From Brachypodium distachyon (lineage: Eukaryota; Streptophyta; Magnoliopsida; Poales; Poaceae): a DNA stretch of 64,000 bases. Shown here one piece after another: positions 34,128 to 46,600 of this stretch; within the stretch, counting starts at the first letter, position 1, and the number at the start of each line of letters is the position of its first letter. The stretch is taken from assembly GCF_000005505.3 (NCBI RefSeq), contig NC_016133.3, forward strand, positions 15,376,001 through 15,440,000. Direction: 5' to 3'. Under the pieces are notes generated by a model. The model searched no databases, had not been told where the DNA came from, and worked only from the letters and a program-made list of their open reading frames with translations. The translations under genes and the position numbers were made by a program.

Positions 34128-34141
34128 ATGGCTTTATAACG
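34128..34141 (-). promoter_or_regulatory. TATA box of the antisense ORF
   Basis: On the - strand this reads GGCGTTATAAAGCC, about 110 bp before the ATG at 34019, with GC-rich sequence upstream and an AT/GC mix downstream. Its spacing fits a start site near 34100. Inferred from sequence only. Confidence 0.55.
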
Positions 34142-34432
34142 CCGGCCGTTAGGTAACGGCCGGTTCCGTACCCTACGGGTGCGTGGGGATAACTCCTAAT
34201 CGTCAGGAATAATGTGCGGAGTGGTCTTAACTTCCCTATTTAGGGGGGGGAGTTAGGGCGGAAATCACGTGTCCACTACCCCGTTTGTAACGGCTCTGTA
34301 CACGGGGCGGCGAAGGGACGCGGGCCCGCGACTGATCGGGGCCCACGCGTCGGTTAAGGGCGTAGCCCGGCAACCGACCTGGGGGAAGACTCTTCCGGGA
34401 ACAGGTGATGCCGGCCCACGCCCGGGGGCTAC

Positions 34433-35406
34433 TGTCACACCCGTGGCACCCGGGGTACCACCGCTGCGCGACGCGTGGGCCCCATTCTCAAGTTCCCGGG
34501 AAGGCTTCATCCCGGGCGGCGTCTATGAGCAGCCCGGCAAGCTACCAACCCGGAAGGGGCTAGCGGGGCTTCGGGGAACATTCCTGCCTGGGCACCTCCC
34601 GGGAAGCTGCTTCCCGGGGGAGGTTCCCGGGTGCTTCCCGGGGTCGACTTGCCGGGACAAGGGGTTCCCGGGCGCACGCCCCCGCCTCAGGCGTAGGGCC
34701 CAGTGGCCAGATTTACAGCGCCACGAGGACGCGTGGCGGACGTGGGACGCGCAGTCCCACCAGGGCAAGGAGTAAGGCGCACGGCTCAGTAACTGAGCCG
34801 ACCGACGGGTTGTTACCTGTCCGATCGAAGGAATAGTGGCTGTGCAATCCTACTCTAGGGTTCTAGACCCCTAACGGCGGAGGTGGCGTCCATGCGCGCC
34901 ACCAACTCACCGAGGGAGAGCTGGATGCCTCTCCGCTTGACATTTGTAGCCCATGCACCACGGCACCTCTGGCATCCCCTTAAGCATAAAAGGAGGACCC
35001 CCGCCAACGGTCTGGGGGTGGGGTTCTCGTTAGGTGGCTTAGCTCGGTTCAGTTCATTCGCATTCTTACTGGCATCAGCCGAGAATAGCAAGGAGCACTT
35101 AGCAAGATAGGGGTGAGACCATCCAGGGCCCCCTGGAAGGAGGAACTTGTAAACACTTGGTTTCGGTAAGAAATACAAGCTCAGACAAGCAGGACGTAGG
35201 GTTTTACACCTCCGGGTGGCCCGAACCTGGGTAAAAAACTCGCGTGCATGAGTTCTTTGCTTGCATGTGCCTAGGGTGTACTTCCCTTCGGCCTACGTAC
35301 GCCGTCGGCCACGCCGGCGATCGCAGGAGCGATCCCCGACGCCCCTGCCGAACCTAAAAGGGGGGGTGCCAGCACGCTCCTGGTGTCGGAGCCCCGTGCG
35401 ACGACA
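34433..35406 (+). repeat. 3' LTR of the gypsy element
   Basis: Starts TGTCACACCCGTGGCACCC after the G-run CCCGGGGGCTAC (PPT-like) and ends GTGCGACGACA, followed by the TSD ACCTG at 35407-35411. It is 974 bp against 948 bp for the 5' LTR. The matching TATA-like CATAAAAGG is at about 34986. Confidence 0.93.
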
Positions 35407-37013
35407 ACCTGTCAGCATGCAGATTGGTTGCTTCCCTCACATGCATTTCAAGAATGAGCTGAACACCCACTTGAATGAATCTACACTTTCATCACCCATC
35501 AATGCAACACCAAATATCAATGAGAGCAAATGTTTACTGACACCGACAAATACCTCAAGGGGTAAGTGGAACTTGTTTGACTTGTATGTAGTGTCGAAAG
35601 TGATGCAGTTGCCGAAATCAGCATAGGCAGCTCTGTAGCTTGCATTTGTCCAGAAAATGTTATTTAGCCTGTTATCTTCGTCGACATGCACATCGTAGTA
35701 GAAGTTTTCATTTTCAGCTGTCATGTCATCAAAGAATTTGAACAGTTTTTGCACATCATCTGCAGACTCTTTGCGTGCATTCTTCGCTTTCCTGCAACAC
35801 ATGTGTGCACCAAATTTTCAGTCATTTGCTACTGTCAAATTCAACAACTAAATAATCATGCCAGCAAGGGGGTTTAGAACCATACGTACATGTTCAACAC
35901 ATCTCTATTATGGCAACCCAGCTTGTCACGGCCACCACTCAGCCTGGTAAGCAAACTCATGATGTTAACATGTTTGACGTTGCTCAATTGGAGGTCTTTT
36001 ATGTAGTCCTGCAAGGTTGGGTTGACTCTTTTGTGTGAATGGAGGAAAACTAGCATGGGACGGACTGAGGGACAGCCGGTGGTTGTGCTCAAAGTGGATG
36101 ATTTTTATGACCCAACCACCATCAGCATTCATCTTCACACCCATATGAGCCTTGCACCCAATTTTTTTACTTGCTCTGCCACGCTGCCGTTCGCCATCAT
36201 GAACACTTGTCGTGTACTTACCCTCCCTGGTACACCACACATAGCGACGATATGCGTTGTGCTGGCTCCTCTTCAAACCGAAGCCTGTGTGCTTGGCGTA
36301 TGCATTGTAGAATTCAAATGCTTCATCAAACGATCTGAAATGCTGCCCAATTACTGGTATCAGATTTTCCGGGAGGTCTGGTGCCTACAGGTTTTTAGCA
36401 AAATATTTTTTTTCATGCGTTAGTAACGTACTTACACAGAATTGTTTTATTTTTTTTTCTCAGGGAATTTACAGTGAACTTCCATTTTTTACTCAACTGA
36501 GATCACTTACGTGTGTAGCATTGTTGGGCTGTAGAAGTACCTTCCTGAAGATTGATGGGACTGGGAGGTGTGACATTTGCTTTGTGCAGCAACGGATCCC
36601 TAGGAGGCATATGACTTGAACCTTGATTTCTACCTGCATTTTCTTCCACTCGAGGCCTTTGCGAAGGATCCGTGTTTGACTCTTGCTCCTCCTCGGTGGC
36701 GGACTGCATAAATGTTCCGTATCTCTTTTTAACTGGCAAATGAACAGTTCTGTCGCTGTCTACGTCATTCGACCATCTTTCTGGAATGCGGTATACTGGC
36801 CTTTCGATAGTTATTTGCCCTTGACAAGCAATAGGTGAGCGTATTGTCTTAGCGGGACCAGACCAACACAACATCTCAACTTCCTCTTGTTGCACGGGCG
36901 ACGTGGCTGGCTGCATGTGGACTGTCTGGGGGGGAGAGTGAACATATCTTTGTTGTTGAATGTGCTTGTATGCTGCCACACCCTCTAAACTTCTTCTACA
37001 CCCAGCCTGCACC
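35407..37013 (-). pseudogene. FAR1-type MULE transposase, 5' half
   Basis: Starts near 37013 with a Gln/Ser/Pro-rich region (exon to about 36504). The FAR1-type DNA-binding domain follows (about 36390-36060: FRSFDEAFEFYNAYAKHTGFG, YVWCTREGKY, RTSKK-like RASKKIGCKAHM and FEHNHRL). A frame change near 36060 leads into LQDYIKDLQLSNVKHVNIMSLLTRL. The next exon (about 35795-35407) enters the catalytic core with NCITFDTTYKSNKFHLPL (first Asp) and IFGVALMGDESVDSFKWVFSSFLKCM, then TGA and, still in frame, the last codons and the CAG|GT donor at 35409/35408. The 3' half is at 18640-20905. Such proteins bind TIRs and cut DNA; this copy is broken. Confidence 0.85.
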
Positions 37014-37975
37014 CCATTAGGATCTCTCTTTGCTTCTCACCTCTGTCAGGAACCCCCCAACCTTCATCATGTGAACTACCCATAAAAGGACATGTGAACT
37101 TCTAAACAGGGAATAGGTAACTCCTACCGTGTGAGAATAATTGAACTCCCACACAAAGGACATGTGAACTTCTGTCAAGCAGGAAAACATGGGAAGCAAG
37201 AATATTGGCCAGGAAATTTTTACAACCCAGATTAACAAGACCAATACACCCCTTTTTTTTGCAGTCTACCAGCGAGTGAACTCCCAAAAACTGAACAAGT
37301 GAACTCCCACACAAACGGCATGTGAACTTCTGCTAAGCAGGGAAATATGGGAAACAAGAGTATTTTTGTCAGGCAGTTTTTTTTGCCAATCCAGATCAAC
37401 AAGGACTTTTTTGTTTTGCAGCGCACAAGCCAGTGAACCCCCCAGCCTGAACATGTGAACTCTTTATAAAAGTGCATGTGAACTTCTGTTAAGCAGCAAA
37501 ATATGGGAAACAATTATTTTGGTGAGGAAGTTTTTGCCAAAACGATTAACAAGACTACTAAACTCATTTTTTCTGTAGCCTTCCAGTCAGTGAACCTCCC
37601 AATTTGAAGATGTGAACTCTCATAAAAAGTGCATGTGAACTTCTGTCAAGAATTAAAATATGGGAAACAAGATTTTTGCCAGAAAGGTTTGCCAATCTAG
37701 ATTAACAAGACTACTAAACTCATTTTTTCTGTAAATCTAGATTAAGAAGACTACTAAACTCATTTTTTCTGTAGCCTTCCAGTCAGTGAACCTCCCAATT
37801 TGGAGATGTGAACTCACACAAAAAGTGCATGTGAACTTCTGTCAAGAATTAAAATATGGGAAACAAGATTTTTGCCAGAAAGTTTTGCCAATCTAGATTA
37901 ACAAGGCTACTACGCCCCTGTTTTGCAGCGTACAAACTAGTGAACTTCGCAATTCGCATATGTGAACTTCCAGCG
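37014..37975. repeat. Repeat array upstream of the FAR1-type transposase
   Basis: About six units of 150-200 bp carrying GTGAACT(C/T)CC, GCATGTGAACTTCTGTCAAG, ATATGGGAAACAAGATTTTTG and TTAACAAGACTACTA-AC. Within it a segment of about 58 bp (TCTAGATTAA-AAGACTACTAAACTCATTTTTTCTGTA) is directly duplicated at about 37694 and 37737. It shares its unit with the intronic array at 20.98-21.77 kb. It lies in the presumed promoter or 5' UTR of the transposase gene. Confidence 0.85.
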
Positions 37976-38029
37976 TACCATGGTAGGAAGCATCTTTGCA
38001 AGCGCCGTGGGGAAGAAGGAGGTGGCTAC

Positions 38030-39060
<1,031 letters not shown>

Positions 39061-39264
39061 GGTAGTATTGTTCGAGTGAACTCGCGACCACCAACTCAGA
39101 TTTTTATAAGTGTAAAAAGATATATAGGGTTATCGATATCAGGACAATATGGTCTTCCGAAGAAAGTGCACACAGTTATTTTTCGGTGCATGAGTAGCTA
39201 GCCATCTTGCCCGAGTAGCCTGCTAACTGAAAGCCATGCATGCATGCATGTGGTGCGTTTTCAG

Positions 39265-39706
39265 GTCGCCTGCTCTCAAGACCCTTCGCCTCACGGAGTG
39301 CGACTACATCACCGACGAAGTGTTCATCCAGGTGATGAAAGAGATGCCTCTGGTAGAGCTGCGTTGCCTCGAGATCGATGAGAGTGGGATCACTGGCGAA
39401 TGACGGCCATCCTCGACGGTTGCCCGTGCTTCGAGATCCTCAAGATGCACAACTGCTACGAGATCCAGCTGGACTAGCTACGACGACGACCTGCGAGCGA
39501 AATGTGAGAAGATCAAGGATGATCGTGATTCCGATGGCCCGTCCCCTTCGGATTATCAGTACTATGGTGATCATCTCGATCGATCTTGGATGCCGGGGTT
39601 CTCTCATTATTCTAGTGATCCTGACAATGATCTTGGGTATCATCCTCATTTTTGGTTCAACTTAAATTCTGACAATGATTCTGATCATTCCGATGGGAAT
39701 TGGTAG
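39265..39706 (+). pseudogene. F-box/LRR protein, last exon, frameshifted
   Basis: A TTTTCAG acceptor at 39258-39264 opens an exon closely matching gene A at 1420 (SPALKTLRLTECDYITDEVFIQVM, LRCLEIDE). A 4-bp loss near 39399 shifts the frame into a TGA. Later a ten-base insertion (TAGCTACGAC, near 39475) again differs from the paralogue. The 3' end (DSDGNW, TAG 39704-39706) and the following UTR also match gene A. Orientation and type fit it being the missing second exon of the F-box exon at 4569, now about 34 kb away across the MULE. The alternative is an independent duplicate. Confidence 0.85.
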
Positions 39707-40246
39707 ACACTGAGCTATTGGAGGCAAAATGAGAAAAACAAATAAATCTTGGATTACATCAGAACCATTCGTATGCAATGTCATGTACGGAGCAATGTCT
39801 AGTCCAATTTTGTAAAAAGGAGTGGGATCCATTGCATACGCAAACGGAAAACCATTTATATGCAATGTCATGTACGGAGTAGCTTTTTTTAACGGATTTT
39901 ATCCAGAGCGTTTCTACTTGCATGAACCTACTTTTGATTCATCTGACCGTCTAGTATGCTTTGTGATCTGTGCATGCTTTCTATTTTGTGTTGGTTATAC
40001 TCCAATCAAATAGGTGTGTCCGTCCAATCAATCTGTACTATTTGTACGGATCCCAAGTCCTTATACCCTGCAGAATACTCCTCACCAGCGGCAGCCCCAT
40101 GCCCTAGCCTTATCGGATTAATTTAAAAAAATTCCATTTGTAAGCAGAAACATGCATCAGATCATGAACATCTACACCGTATCATAACAAGTGTGTGTTC
40201 CCACTCCTAATCTGGAATAGATATGATAACATGGCAACTAAACCAG
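39707..40246. other. 3' flank of the F-box pseudo-exon
   Basis: UTR-like sequence homologous to 1802-1960. It contains a short duplication (CATT-ATATGCAATGTCATGTACGGAG) at about 39769 and 39853. No gene. Confidence 0.6.
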
Positions 40247-40249
40247 TAA

Positions 40250-40993
40250 GGGCGTGTTTGGTTTCCCTGAGAACCAGCGACTGCATCGCAGCCATGATAC
40301 AGCGCGCTGGATGCATGCACGGGGGCTGCGAGTCTGCTCTGCATCGGCCTGTTTGGATCTGCTGCACCGATCCGCTGCATGCGGGCGGCGGCAGCCGGCG
40401 AGCGGATCGGAGAGGCGAGGCGAGCGAGCGGTGCCGAGGCTCCTCTGCCAGGGCGACGCTGCTGCGAGGTGGGGCGGAGCTTGGAGGATGAGGAGGAGCA
40501 GTAGATGTCTGCCGGCGGCGGGATTTGTAGAGAAGCTTGGCCGGCGGCTGGTTTTGAGGAGGAGCTCGGCCAGCGGAGGAATTCGAAGAGGATCTCAGCC
40601 GGCGACGCGATTCTAGAGTGGAGCTTGGTCGGCGACGCGATTCGGAAGAGGAGCTAGGCCGGCGGCGGGATTCGGGAGAGGAGGGGCCAGAGCAGCGCAC
40701 CGGCGGCGGCGGAGGGGGCGGCGGCGCGGGCAGCGCACGGGTGGCGAAGGAGGCGGCGCGCAGGTGGCCAGAAGGGGCGGCGCGCGGGAAGATGCGAGCG
40801 AGAGAGAGAGAAGACGCGAGGACGACGAAGCTGCAGCTAAAAAACGCCCGATTCGGGCGTTCCTCGCGTGCAGGCTGAGGACCCCTTTTTTGCAGCTCGG
40901 GTGCAAGGCCCAGGTGCAAGCAGGGAAACCAAACGGTCCGTTTTTTGAAGCTCGGATGCGGGCCAAGCCGCAGCAGTGAAACCAAACACGCCC
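40250..40993. mobile_element. PIF/Harbinger-type non-autonomous element, 744 bp
   Basis: Ends GGGCGTGTTTGGTTTC and GAAACCAAACACGCCC are inverted copies flanked by TAA at 40247-40249 and 40994-40996, the 3-bp TAA target of PIF/Harbinger elements. The inside is GC-rich, with GCGGCGGGATTC-type repeats (40560-40680). The long open frames inside come from base composition. No transposase. Confidence 0.88.
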
Positions 40994-41239
40994 TAAGTCT
41001 CTGTCCAGGGGGGTTCGGGACATCTTACCTTCTCTCAAGTCCAGAATTTGCAATCACATAAGATCGATTTTCTGCAGCATCAGAGTGTGACAACATCAAC
41101 GCATTCAATGCACTTAGAAGAACAGAATCTGTCACTGTATATCAATTTGAAGAGATACTACCCTTCATGAGGGCCCTGCTTTGCCAAATGACTACTACGT
41201 CAAGAGTTTTAGGGCTATCTGATATATATATTTAAATAT

Positions 41240-41461
41240 ACACACACTAAATAGGAACCTATCTAAGAACTATTCATGTTTTAGGCACCCACGCACAGTC
41301 CCGAACCTTCACTCCCAAACTCGGCGCGGGCGACCGAGCGGCGGCGGAGGTTGACGCAAGGGAGCATGCGGCGGAATCGGCAAGATACCTCCCGTCGCGG
41401 GCGAGCGGACCTTCTTCTCCTTCGCGGACGAGCGAGCGGCGACGGAGGCAATCAGCAAACG
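41240..41461. repeat. GC-rich subterminal module copy 3 (inverted)
   Basis: CTAAATAGGAACC at 41248, then GCGGCGGAGG-TGACGCAAGGGAGC, CGCGGGCGAGCGGACCTTCTTCTC and GGCGACGGAGGCAAT. This is the reverse complement of 8320-8660. It suggests the end of a related MULE whose body lies to the right. Confidence 0.75.
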
Positions 41462-41805
41462 GTATTTCTACGATATATTTTGAACCGCTAGTCGGAATGA
41501 TGCAAATGGTATGGCGTTGGAAAGCTATGAACTAAGGCACAACTTTTTCGTTTATAAGGGTTTTGCTATTTGTTTACGGTTTAAGAGTAGTTTAAATTAC
41601 CGTCTGCTGAAATACGACCAAACAAAAAACAGCGGACGTTATTTCTACGATATATTTTGAACCGTTTGTCGGAATGATGCAAATGATACGGGTTGGAAAG
41701 CTACGAACTAGATGCAACCTTTTCGTTTATAATGTTTTTGCTAATTACTTACGGTTTAAGAGCAGATTTGAAATTACCGTCCGCTGTCAGAATCACTGCT
41801 CATAC
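41462..41805. repeat. Tandem repeat, about 177-bp unit, two copies
   Basis: TATTTCTACGATATATTTTGAACCG...GCAAATG-TA...GTTGGAAAGCTA starts at 41463 and again at 41640; each unit ends GCGGAC or CCGCTGTC. The start of the unit also occurs inverted at about 8270-8310. Confidence 0.9.
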
Positions 41806-42212
41806 TGAAAACATATAAATTCAGGACAGCAATTATTTTCATAATTCTAAACAAAAACATTCTAAAGTGTAATACAAAAGAACCATTTAAAGAACAGAAC
41901 TGAACCACATCTTTAGTTGCATCCCAGGACAGGACCTGCTGCATAGTTGTATCTTCACCAATCAGCTAACAGATGAGGTTGTTAGCTTCACCACTAACCA
42001 ACCAAGCTATCTTTGTGTGGCAAACGATGAGGTTGTTACTTTGCACCACAAAATCACACAATTTTTAGAAGCCATTTTTTCTACAGAACAATTCTGCAGA
42101 CAACAACGGGAACCCAAAATTCCAGCAAAACTAATCGACACAAATCAGACGAAAGCCCCTAACATTGGGGAAACGGGGTTGGGGGGTTGGGGAGGGGGGA
42201 TCGAAATCTCAC
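41806..42212. other. No gene seen; presumed intron side of the F-box exon
   Basis: Non-coding AT-rich sequence; on the - strand it follows the donor of the F-box exon at 42213-42626. No LRR exon is found in it. Confidence 0.5.
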
Positions 42213-42626
42213 CGGTCTCCGAGGGAGAGGAGGAAGTTGCGTTGCCGGCGCTCTCGCCCCAGAAGGCCTCGCACCTCCCCTAGCTACGTCGCACGGCTTC
42301 CCGCGCCATCGCGTCGAGCTTGTTGAAGTGGGCGGCGTGGCCGCGCATGTCGATCCGGCGCCACAGCTCGGGCTCGTCGCTCGCCGCGCGGAACCATGCG
42401 CGGGAAACCAGGCCGGCGCCCATCAGGATCTCGACGGCGTCGAGCTTGTGCAGGAGCGCGGAGATCACGTCCAGCGACAGCTCCGCCCAATCCCTCTCCT
42501 CTGTTAGAATTTGGGTGTTGCTTAATATTCCAACATCCTCCACCGGGGGGCGGCAGTCCGCGGGTTGCTTCCGCTGCGTCTTCCGCGGCGGCGACCGCCT
42601 CGACGGCGGCGGGAGGAGGAGGGCAT
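42213..42626 (-). pseudogene. F-box/LRR protein, first exon (gene C), broken
   Basis: ATG at 42626 begins a basic Ser/Arg-rich leader as in the intact gene D. A short segment around 42515-42545 then carries in-frame stops, so the F-box (RDWAELSLDVISALLHKLDAVEILMG, SRAWFRAASDEPELWRRIDM) is in another frame. After AVRRS a TAG stands where gene D has Lys. The frame then goes on with GRCEAFWGESAG to a GACCG|GTGAGA donor at 42213/42212. The last exon is missing on this strand downstream. Clearly a relative of gene D, but not translatable as a whole. Confidence 0.85.
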
Positions 42627-42978
42627 CGCGCCGGGCTGGGAAGGCTTGGTTCCGAGGGAGGAGGAAGACGCGGGAAGGAAGGGACGGGGAGCAGTTTCGG
42701 GAGTCGGTACATCGTGGGATCGTTACGGGCCTTTGGGCCCGTTTCTAGCCCCGGGGACGGGGCCAAGGGATTTTTGGGCCTACTTTGAGCCCGCCCCAAT
42801 GGGTTCTTACAGCCTGAGCTCACTATTAAGTGCATTCTTGCATTCTTCGGCCCATCTCGGCCAACAGAGAAATTACCGTTCCCAGAGATACTTACTGCAG
42901 TGCACCTGCCAAAATCGATGCCTACAAAAAACTGAATTCTATCATAGTGCGGTATACCTCTAAGTACCATACCCTGAG

Positions 42979-43220
42979 TATACCTGGGCAAATCTCGGGC
43001 CAGGCGGGGCCGAAATCCTGAAAATATGCCATTTAAGCATTAAAATAATTATTTTTGAAATAAATAAATGATTTTTTATACCCATTTTTCTTAAAAAAAA
43101 TACCGTTTTTGTCATTTCGGACTTTTTCGGGCTTTTCGGGCCGGGCTTGGGACTGCAAACTGAGGCCCGAGCCCGGCCCGGGACGTCGGGCTTTGGGCCG
43201 GACCACCATGCCCAGGTATA
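42979..43220. mobile_element. hAT-type MITE, 242 bp, copy 1
   Basis: TIRs TATACCTGGGCA and TGCCCAGGTATA with an 8-bp target duplication ACCCTGAG on both sides (42971-42978, 43221-43228). Eight-base duplications are typical of hAT elements. The body holds GGGCCGGGC-type runs and an AT-rich middle. A second, inverted relative lies at about 48870-49100. Confidence 0.92.
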
Positions 43221-43228
43221 ACCCTGAG

Positions 43229-43660
43229 TCCCTGATTTGGGCAAAACCCAAAAAACCAGAGGCATCCGAAACAACAAAGAAATGTCTCTTAACAGAGAAG
43301 AAAAACATGAGGAAAAAAAAGAGAGGCAAGCGACAAGACTTATTTGGTACAGCAGGGCAATATTAACATGAGATCACAAGCATCGAAACAACCATAGTGT
43401 CAGTCAGCTAACAGGATGTACATAATAAAACCTCCGCAAAATAGATACCCATGGACAAGCTGTACAAAGAATAAAACCCGAAACATACACCATCTCAACA
43501 ACGAACGGCGACAACCAAGCAGATGCGCCAGAAGTTGCGTGAAAAGAGCACAATCTCAATTTGACTATAGACAGTACATAACACCAACCGGCGACAACCA
43601 GCTGCCATTTTAGAAACCCAAGGACATGCTTTATGTGCACCACAAAAATTTCTGGCAAGA
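43229..43660. other. 3' flank of the PUB4-like gene
   Basis: Non-coding; the part next to 43661 is the likely 3' UTR of the U-box gene on the - strand. Confidence 0.6.
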
Positions 43661-46600
43661 TCATCTCCTAGCCGAGTTCCCGTGTCTTTGGCTGCGGAAG
43701 TAGCTGAGAAGAGCTTGCGCCTGCAGCAACAAATACTTAGCATGAATCATTTACATGTATGCTATATTTTCTAGTTATAAGAAATATGATGGGGATGACA
43801 CCATACCATACCTTTTCTCTTGCTCGTGGAGTTCCTGACTGTGACAGTGCAACTAAAGGGGGCACCGCACCCTCTTGAAGAACTATGTTGCAGAATCTGT
43901 TGCTGTTTGTGCAAAGCTGAAACAATGCCGCAGCAGCATTTTCCTTCCCTCTAGCTGAACCCAGTTCAACAACTTCAACAAGGGACGGAATGCCACGGGC
44001 CTGCCCAATCGCAGTCCTCCCTTCTGGTATCGTAGCAAGATTTGACAAGACAGCTACAGCTTTGTCAACCATTCCAGCAGCAGGGTCCATGAGATCAACT
44101 AGGTGCTTCACAGCCTCAGCTTGCACAATACGACCCTTGTTCTCATGGAGTATGGATAAGTTAAACAATGCAGTAGCTGCATCTTTCTTTCCTCGCGGGG
44201 TCCCGTTTCCCAGCAAGTCTACAAGAGGCTTGACGGCACCAGATCGTCCAATTCTCAATTTGTTTCCTTCAATAAATGTGAGACTGAATAAAGTAGCTGC
44301 AGAATTCTCTTTAGCTTCAGGGTTCCCTGTTTCAAGGACGTGGATAAGAGGTTCAACAGCATCAGCATTTGCAATTGCAATCTTATTGTTATCGTTGATT
44401 GACAAATTGAGGAGGGCTGTCACTGCATTTTCTTGGATTTTGGCATCTGGCGAATGAAGAAGACCAACCAGTATGTTTATAGCCCCATAATTTGCAATGA
44501 CAATCCTGTTCTCCATGTTGTGCTTTGCTAGAAGGCGAATCTCTGATGTTGCTGATCTCTGAACTTCAATGGAATCGATCCTCAAATCATTGATTAGCCT
44601 GCTAACCTGACTCTCGATGGCAGAAAGATCACTCCGAGCATCCATGGATGGGGAAGATATTATTCTGGGAAATCCCCTGTCAGATGATTGCCGGCTAACA
44701 AATTGCCCTCTCATGCGGACATCACCCAATCTTGGTAGGATTACCTTTTCCCTTTGGGCCGAAGAGGCTGAAGACCCACCATCTGCAACCTCTCCAGATG
44801 CATTGCTACTGTAATTTGTCCTATCACTTAGAACTCTCATCAACCCCTTTTCCATGTCACATCCCCCACCAAGCTGGCCGCTATTAGGAACACTACCATA
44901 CACCGAAGAACTGCCTACTTGGTCCTGTGAATCCATGTTCACATCAGATGCTTGAAATGTGTCCTCTGTTGATTGTTCTGAAGTTTGTACGTTAGAAGAA
45001 CCAGCATGTCTATCTCCCAAACTATCTCTTGAATCAGATATTGCAAGAGATAACCTTGCAATATCTGGTGCGGAGCCATTTGTGTATTCTGAAGATTGAT
45101 TAGTGGAGGTCTCATGACCAGGGCGATTCACAGATGCATCAAAGTTCTGATGGACTACACTGTGGGGAGGAGACGCTCTATCCAAGACTCTCATATATAG
45201 GTCAGTTTCTGGGGACCCAGGAATATTGTTAGCCCTAGCTACACTAGGATGTAGGGGGCTGTTGCCTGTGGCACCCAAATCTTGAGTGGTGGAGGCTGCT
45301 GAAGGGAAGTTCAGCTTCAAGGATTTCACAGGATCAGGTAGCTTAATGTCATTCAACTGACACCAGTTAGCTATAAAAGCTTTCACAGTATAGTTAGGAA
45401 TTAAATTGGAGTGATTAATCCTTTGGCGTGTCTTTGGGCAGATAGTAAAACCCTCATCAAGCCACAACTTGATATAAACCCGCTCATAGGTCTGACCAGA
45501 TGCTACAATAACAGGATCAGACATCAGCTCCAGGGAAAGCGGGCAACAAAAATCACCAGGAACGGACACCGGATAAGTGCTAAGCAACTTTGTTTCTCTG
45601 AGAAGGCGATCATGCATATAATTGACCATTGGGATCATCTGCTCAACTAGATCCAGTTCTTCACGGTTCTCACTTCGAATTGCCCTTGCTTTGAGATTCT
45701 CGAGGGAAAGAGCTTCCATGTATAATTCAAGGTTAGTTGACAGGCTCAATGAACTCGATACTTTCAAAAGATTCTTAGGACTTTGTGTGTCCATTGTAAG
45801 CTCTATTGCAACCTCCTTCACCAAATCAAACATGTGCTCATAATTTATGTCCTGGAGTTTCTACAACAAATCCAACATCATAGATGAGAAACATGAGTTG
45901 GATGCAGAAGAGACATCAATGCTACAAATAGTAATAATAAATTACTGCATCCAGTTCCGAAAAACTGACGTTTTAGATATGATTTCAGATAGCGAGGCGA
46001 GGTTAACTAGGGTTTACTGACCATTCTGCCACAATTAAGTCATCATTTCAAAGTTATAACATTTTATAGGAAAGTTGTCTAGTCTGCTTGGTAGATGCCC
46101 GTTACTCCCAGCCAATAGGTGTTGGGTTCAGTTGGTTGTGCTTGCGATAATTTTATTTTACCTTTTTTTGCTGCACAAGCAAAACCTTTCACATAGGTGA
46201 AGAGCGAGCTTTCAGAATAGACGTGAGCAGTTCAAGCCTTAATTTCATGTATGATTCATATCAATACTAGGGGCAAAACAAACCAAGTACCTCTTTAAAT
46301 CCCTCAACGGCAAGTTTTCATGCACACATAATTATGTTTTCGTGAACTGGAGATAGGAAAGAATAACTATACTATGTAAAGGTTTGCGTGAATTTTCCAT
46401 TACCTCAATGCAGATGCAGGCACAACCAGTTAGAGAAGGTAATAGAGAATTAGCAAGCTGGCACAGCTGAAGGGTGAATCCCTGAATATCTGAGATCACC
46501 GATTCAATTTGCCAAACCTGTTTAAAGTAATTCAAGCATACTGAATCAGAAGAGTATCAAGCTGCTATCTAAAGAGCTATACATCCTGATAGACAAAGAA

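Larger units (their letters stand above)
21808..35406 (+). mobile_element. Ty3/gypsy retrotransposon, Tat-like with antisense ORF, 13.6 kb
   Basis: Complete element: LTRs 21808-22755 and 34433-35406, TG...CA ends, 5-bp TSD, and the order gag, protease, reverse transcriptase, RNase H, integrase, followed by a 6-kb 3' region holding a - strand ORF. That extra antisense ORF between integrase and 3' LTR is known from Tat-lineage elements (Grande, Retand, RIRE2), with the 'putative gypsy type transposon' domain. The coding parts carry stops, frameshifts and an integrase active-site change, so it is not autonomous. Inserted in the FAR1-type MULE, opposite to its transposase gene. Confidence 0.93.

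Noticed and set aside
40182..41053. Long - strand open frames of 267 and 146 codons
   Set aside because: They lie in the GC-rich interior of the PIF/Harbinger element with simple repeats; no domain, and the frames run out through the TIRs.
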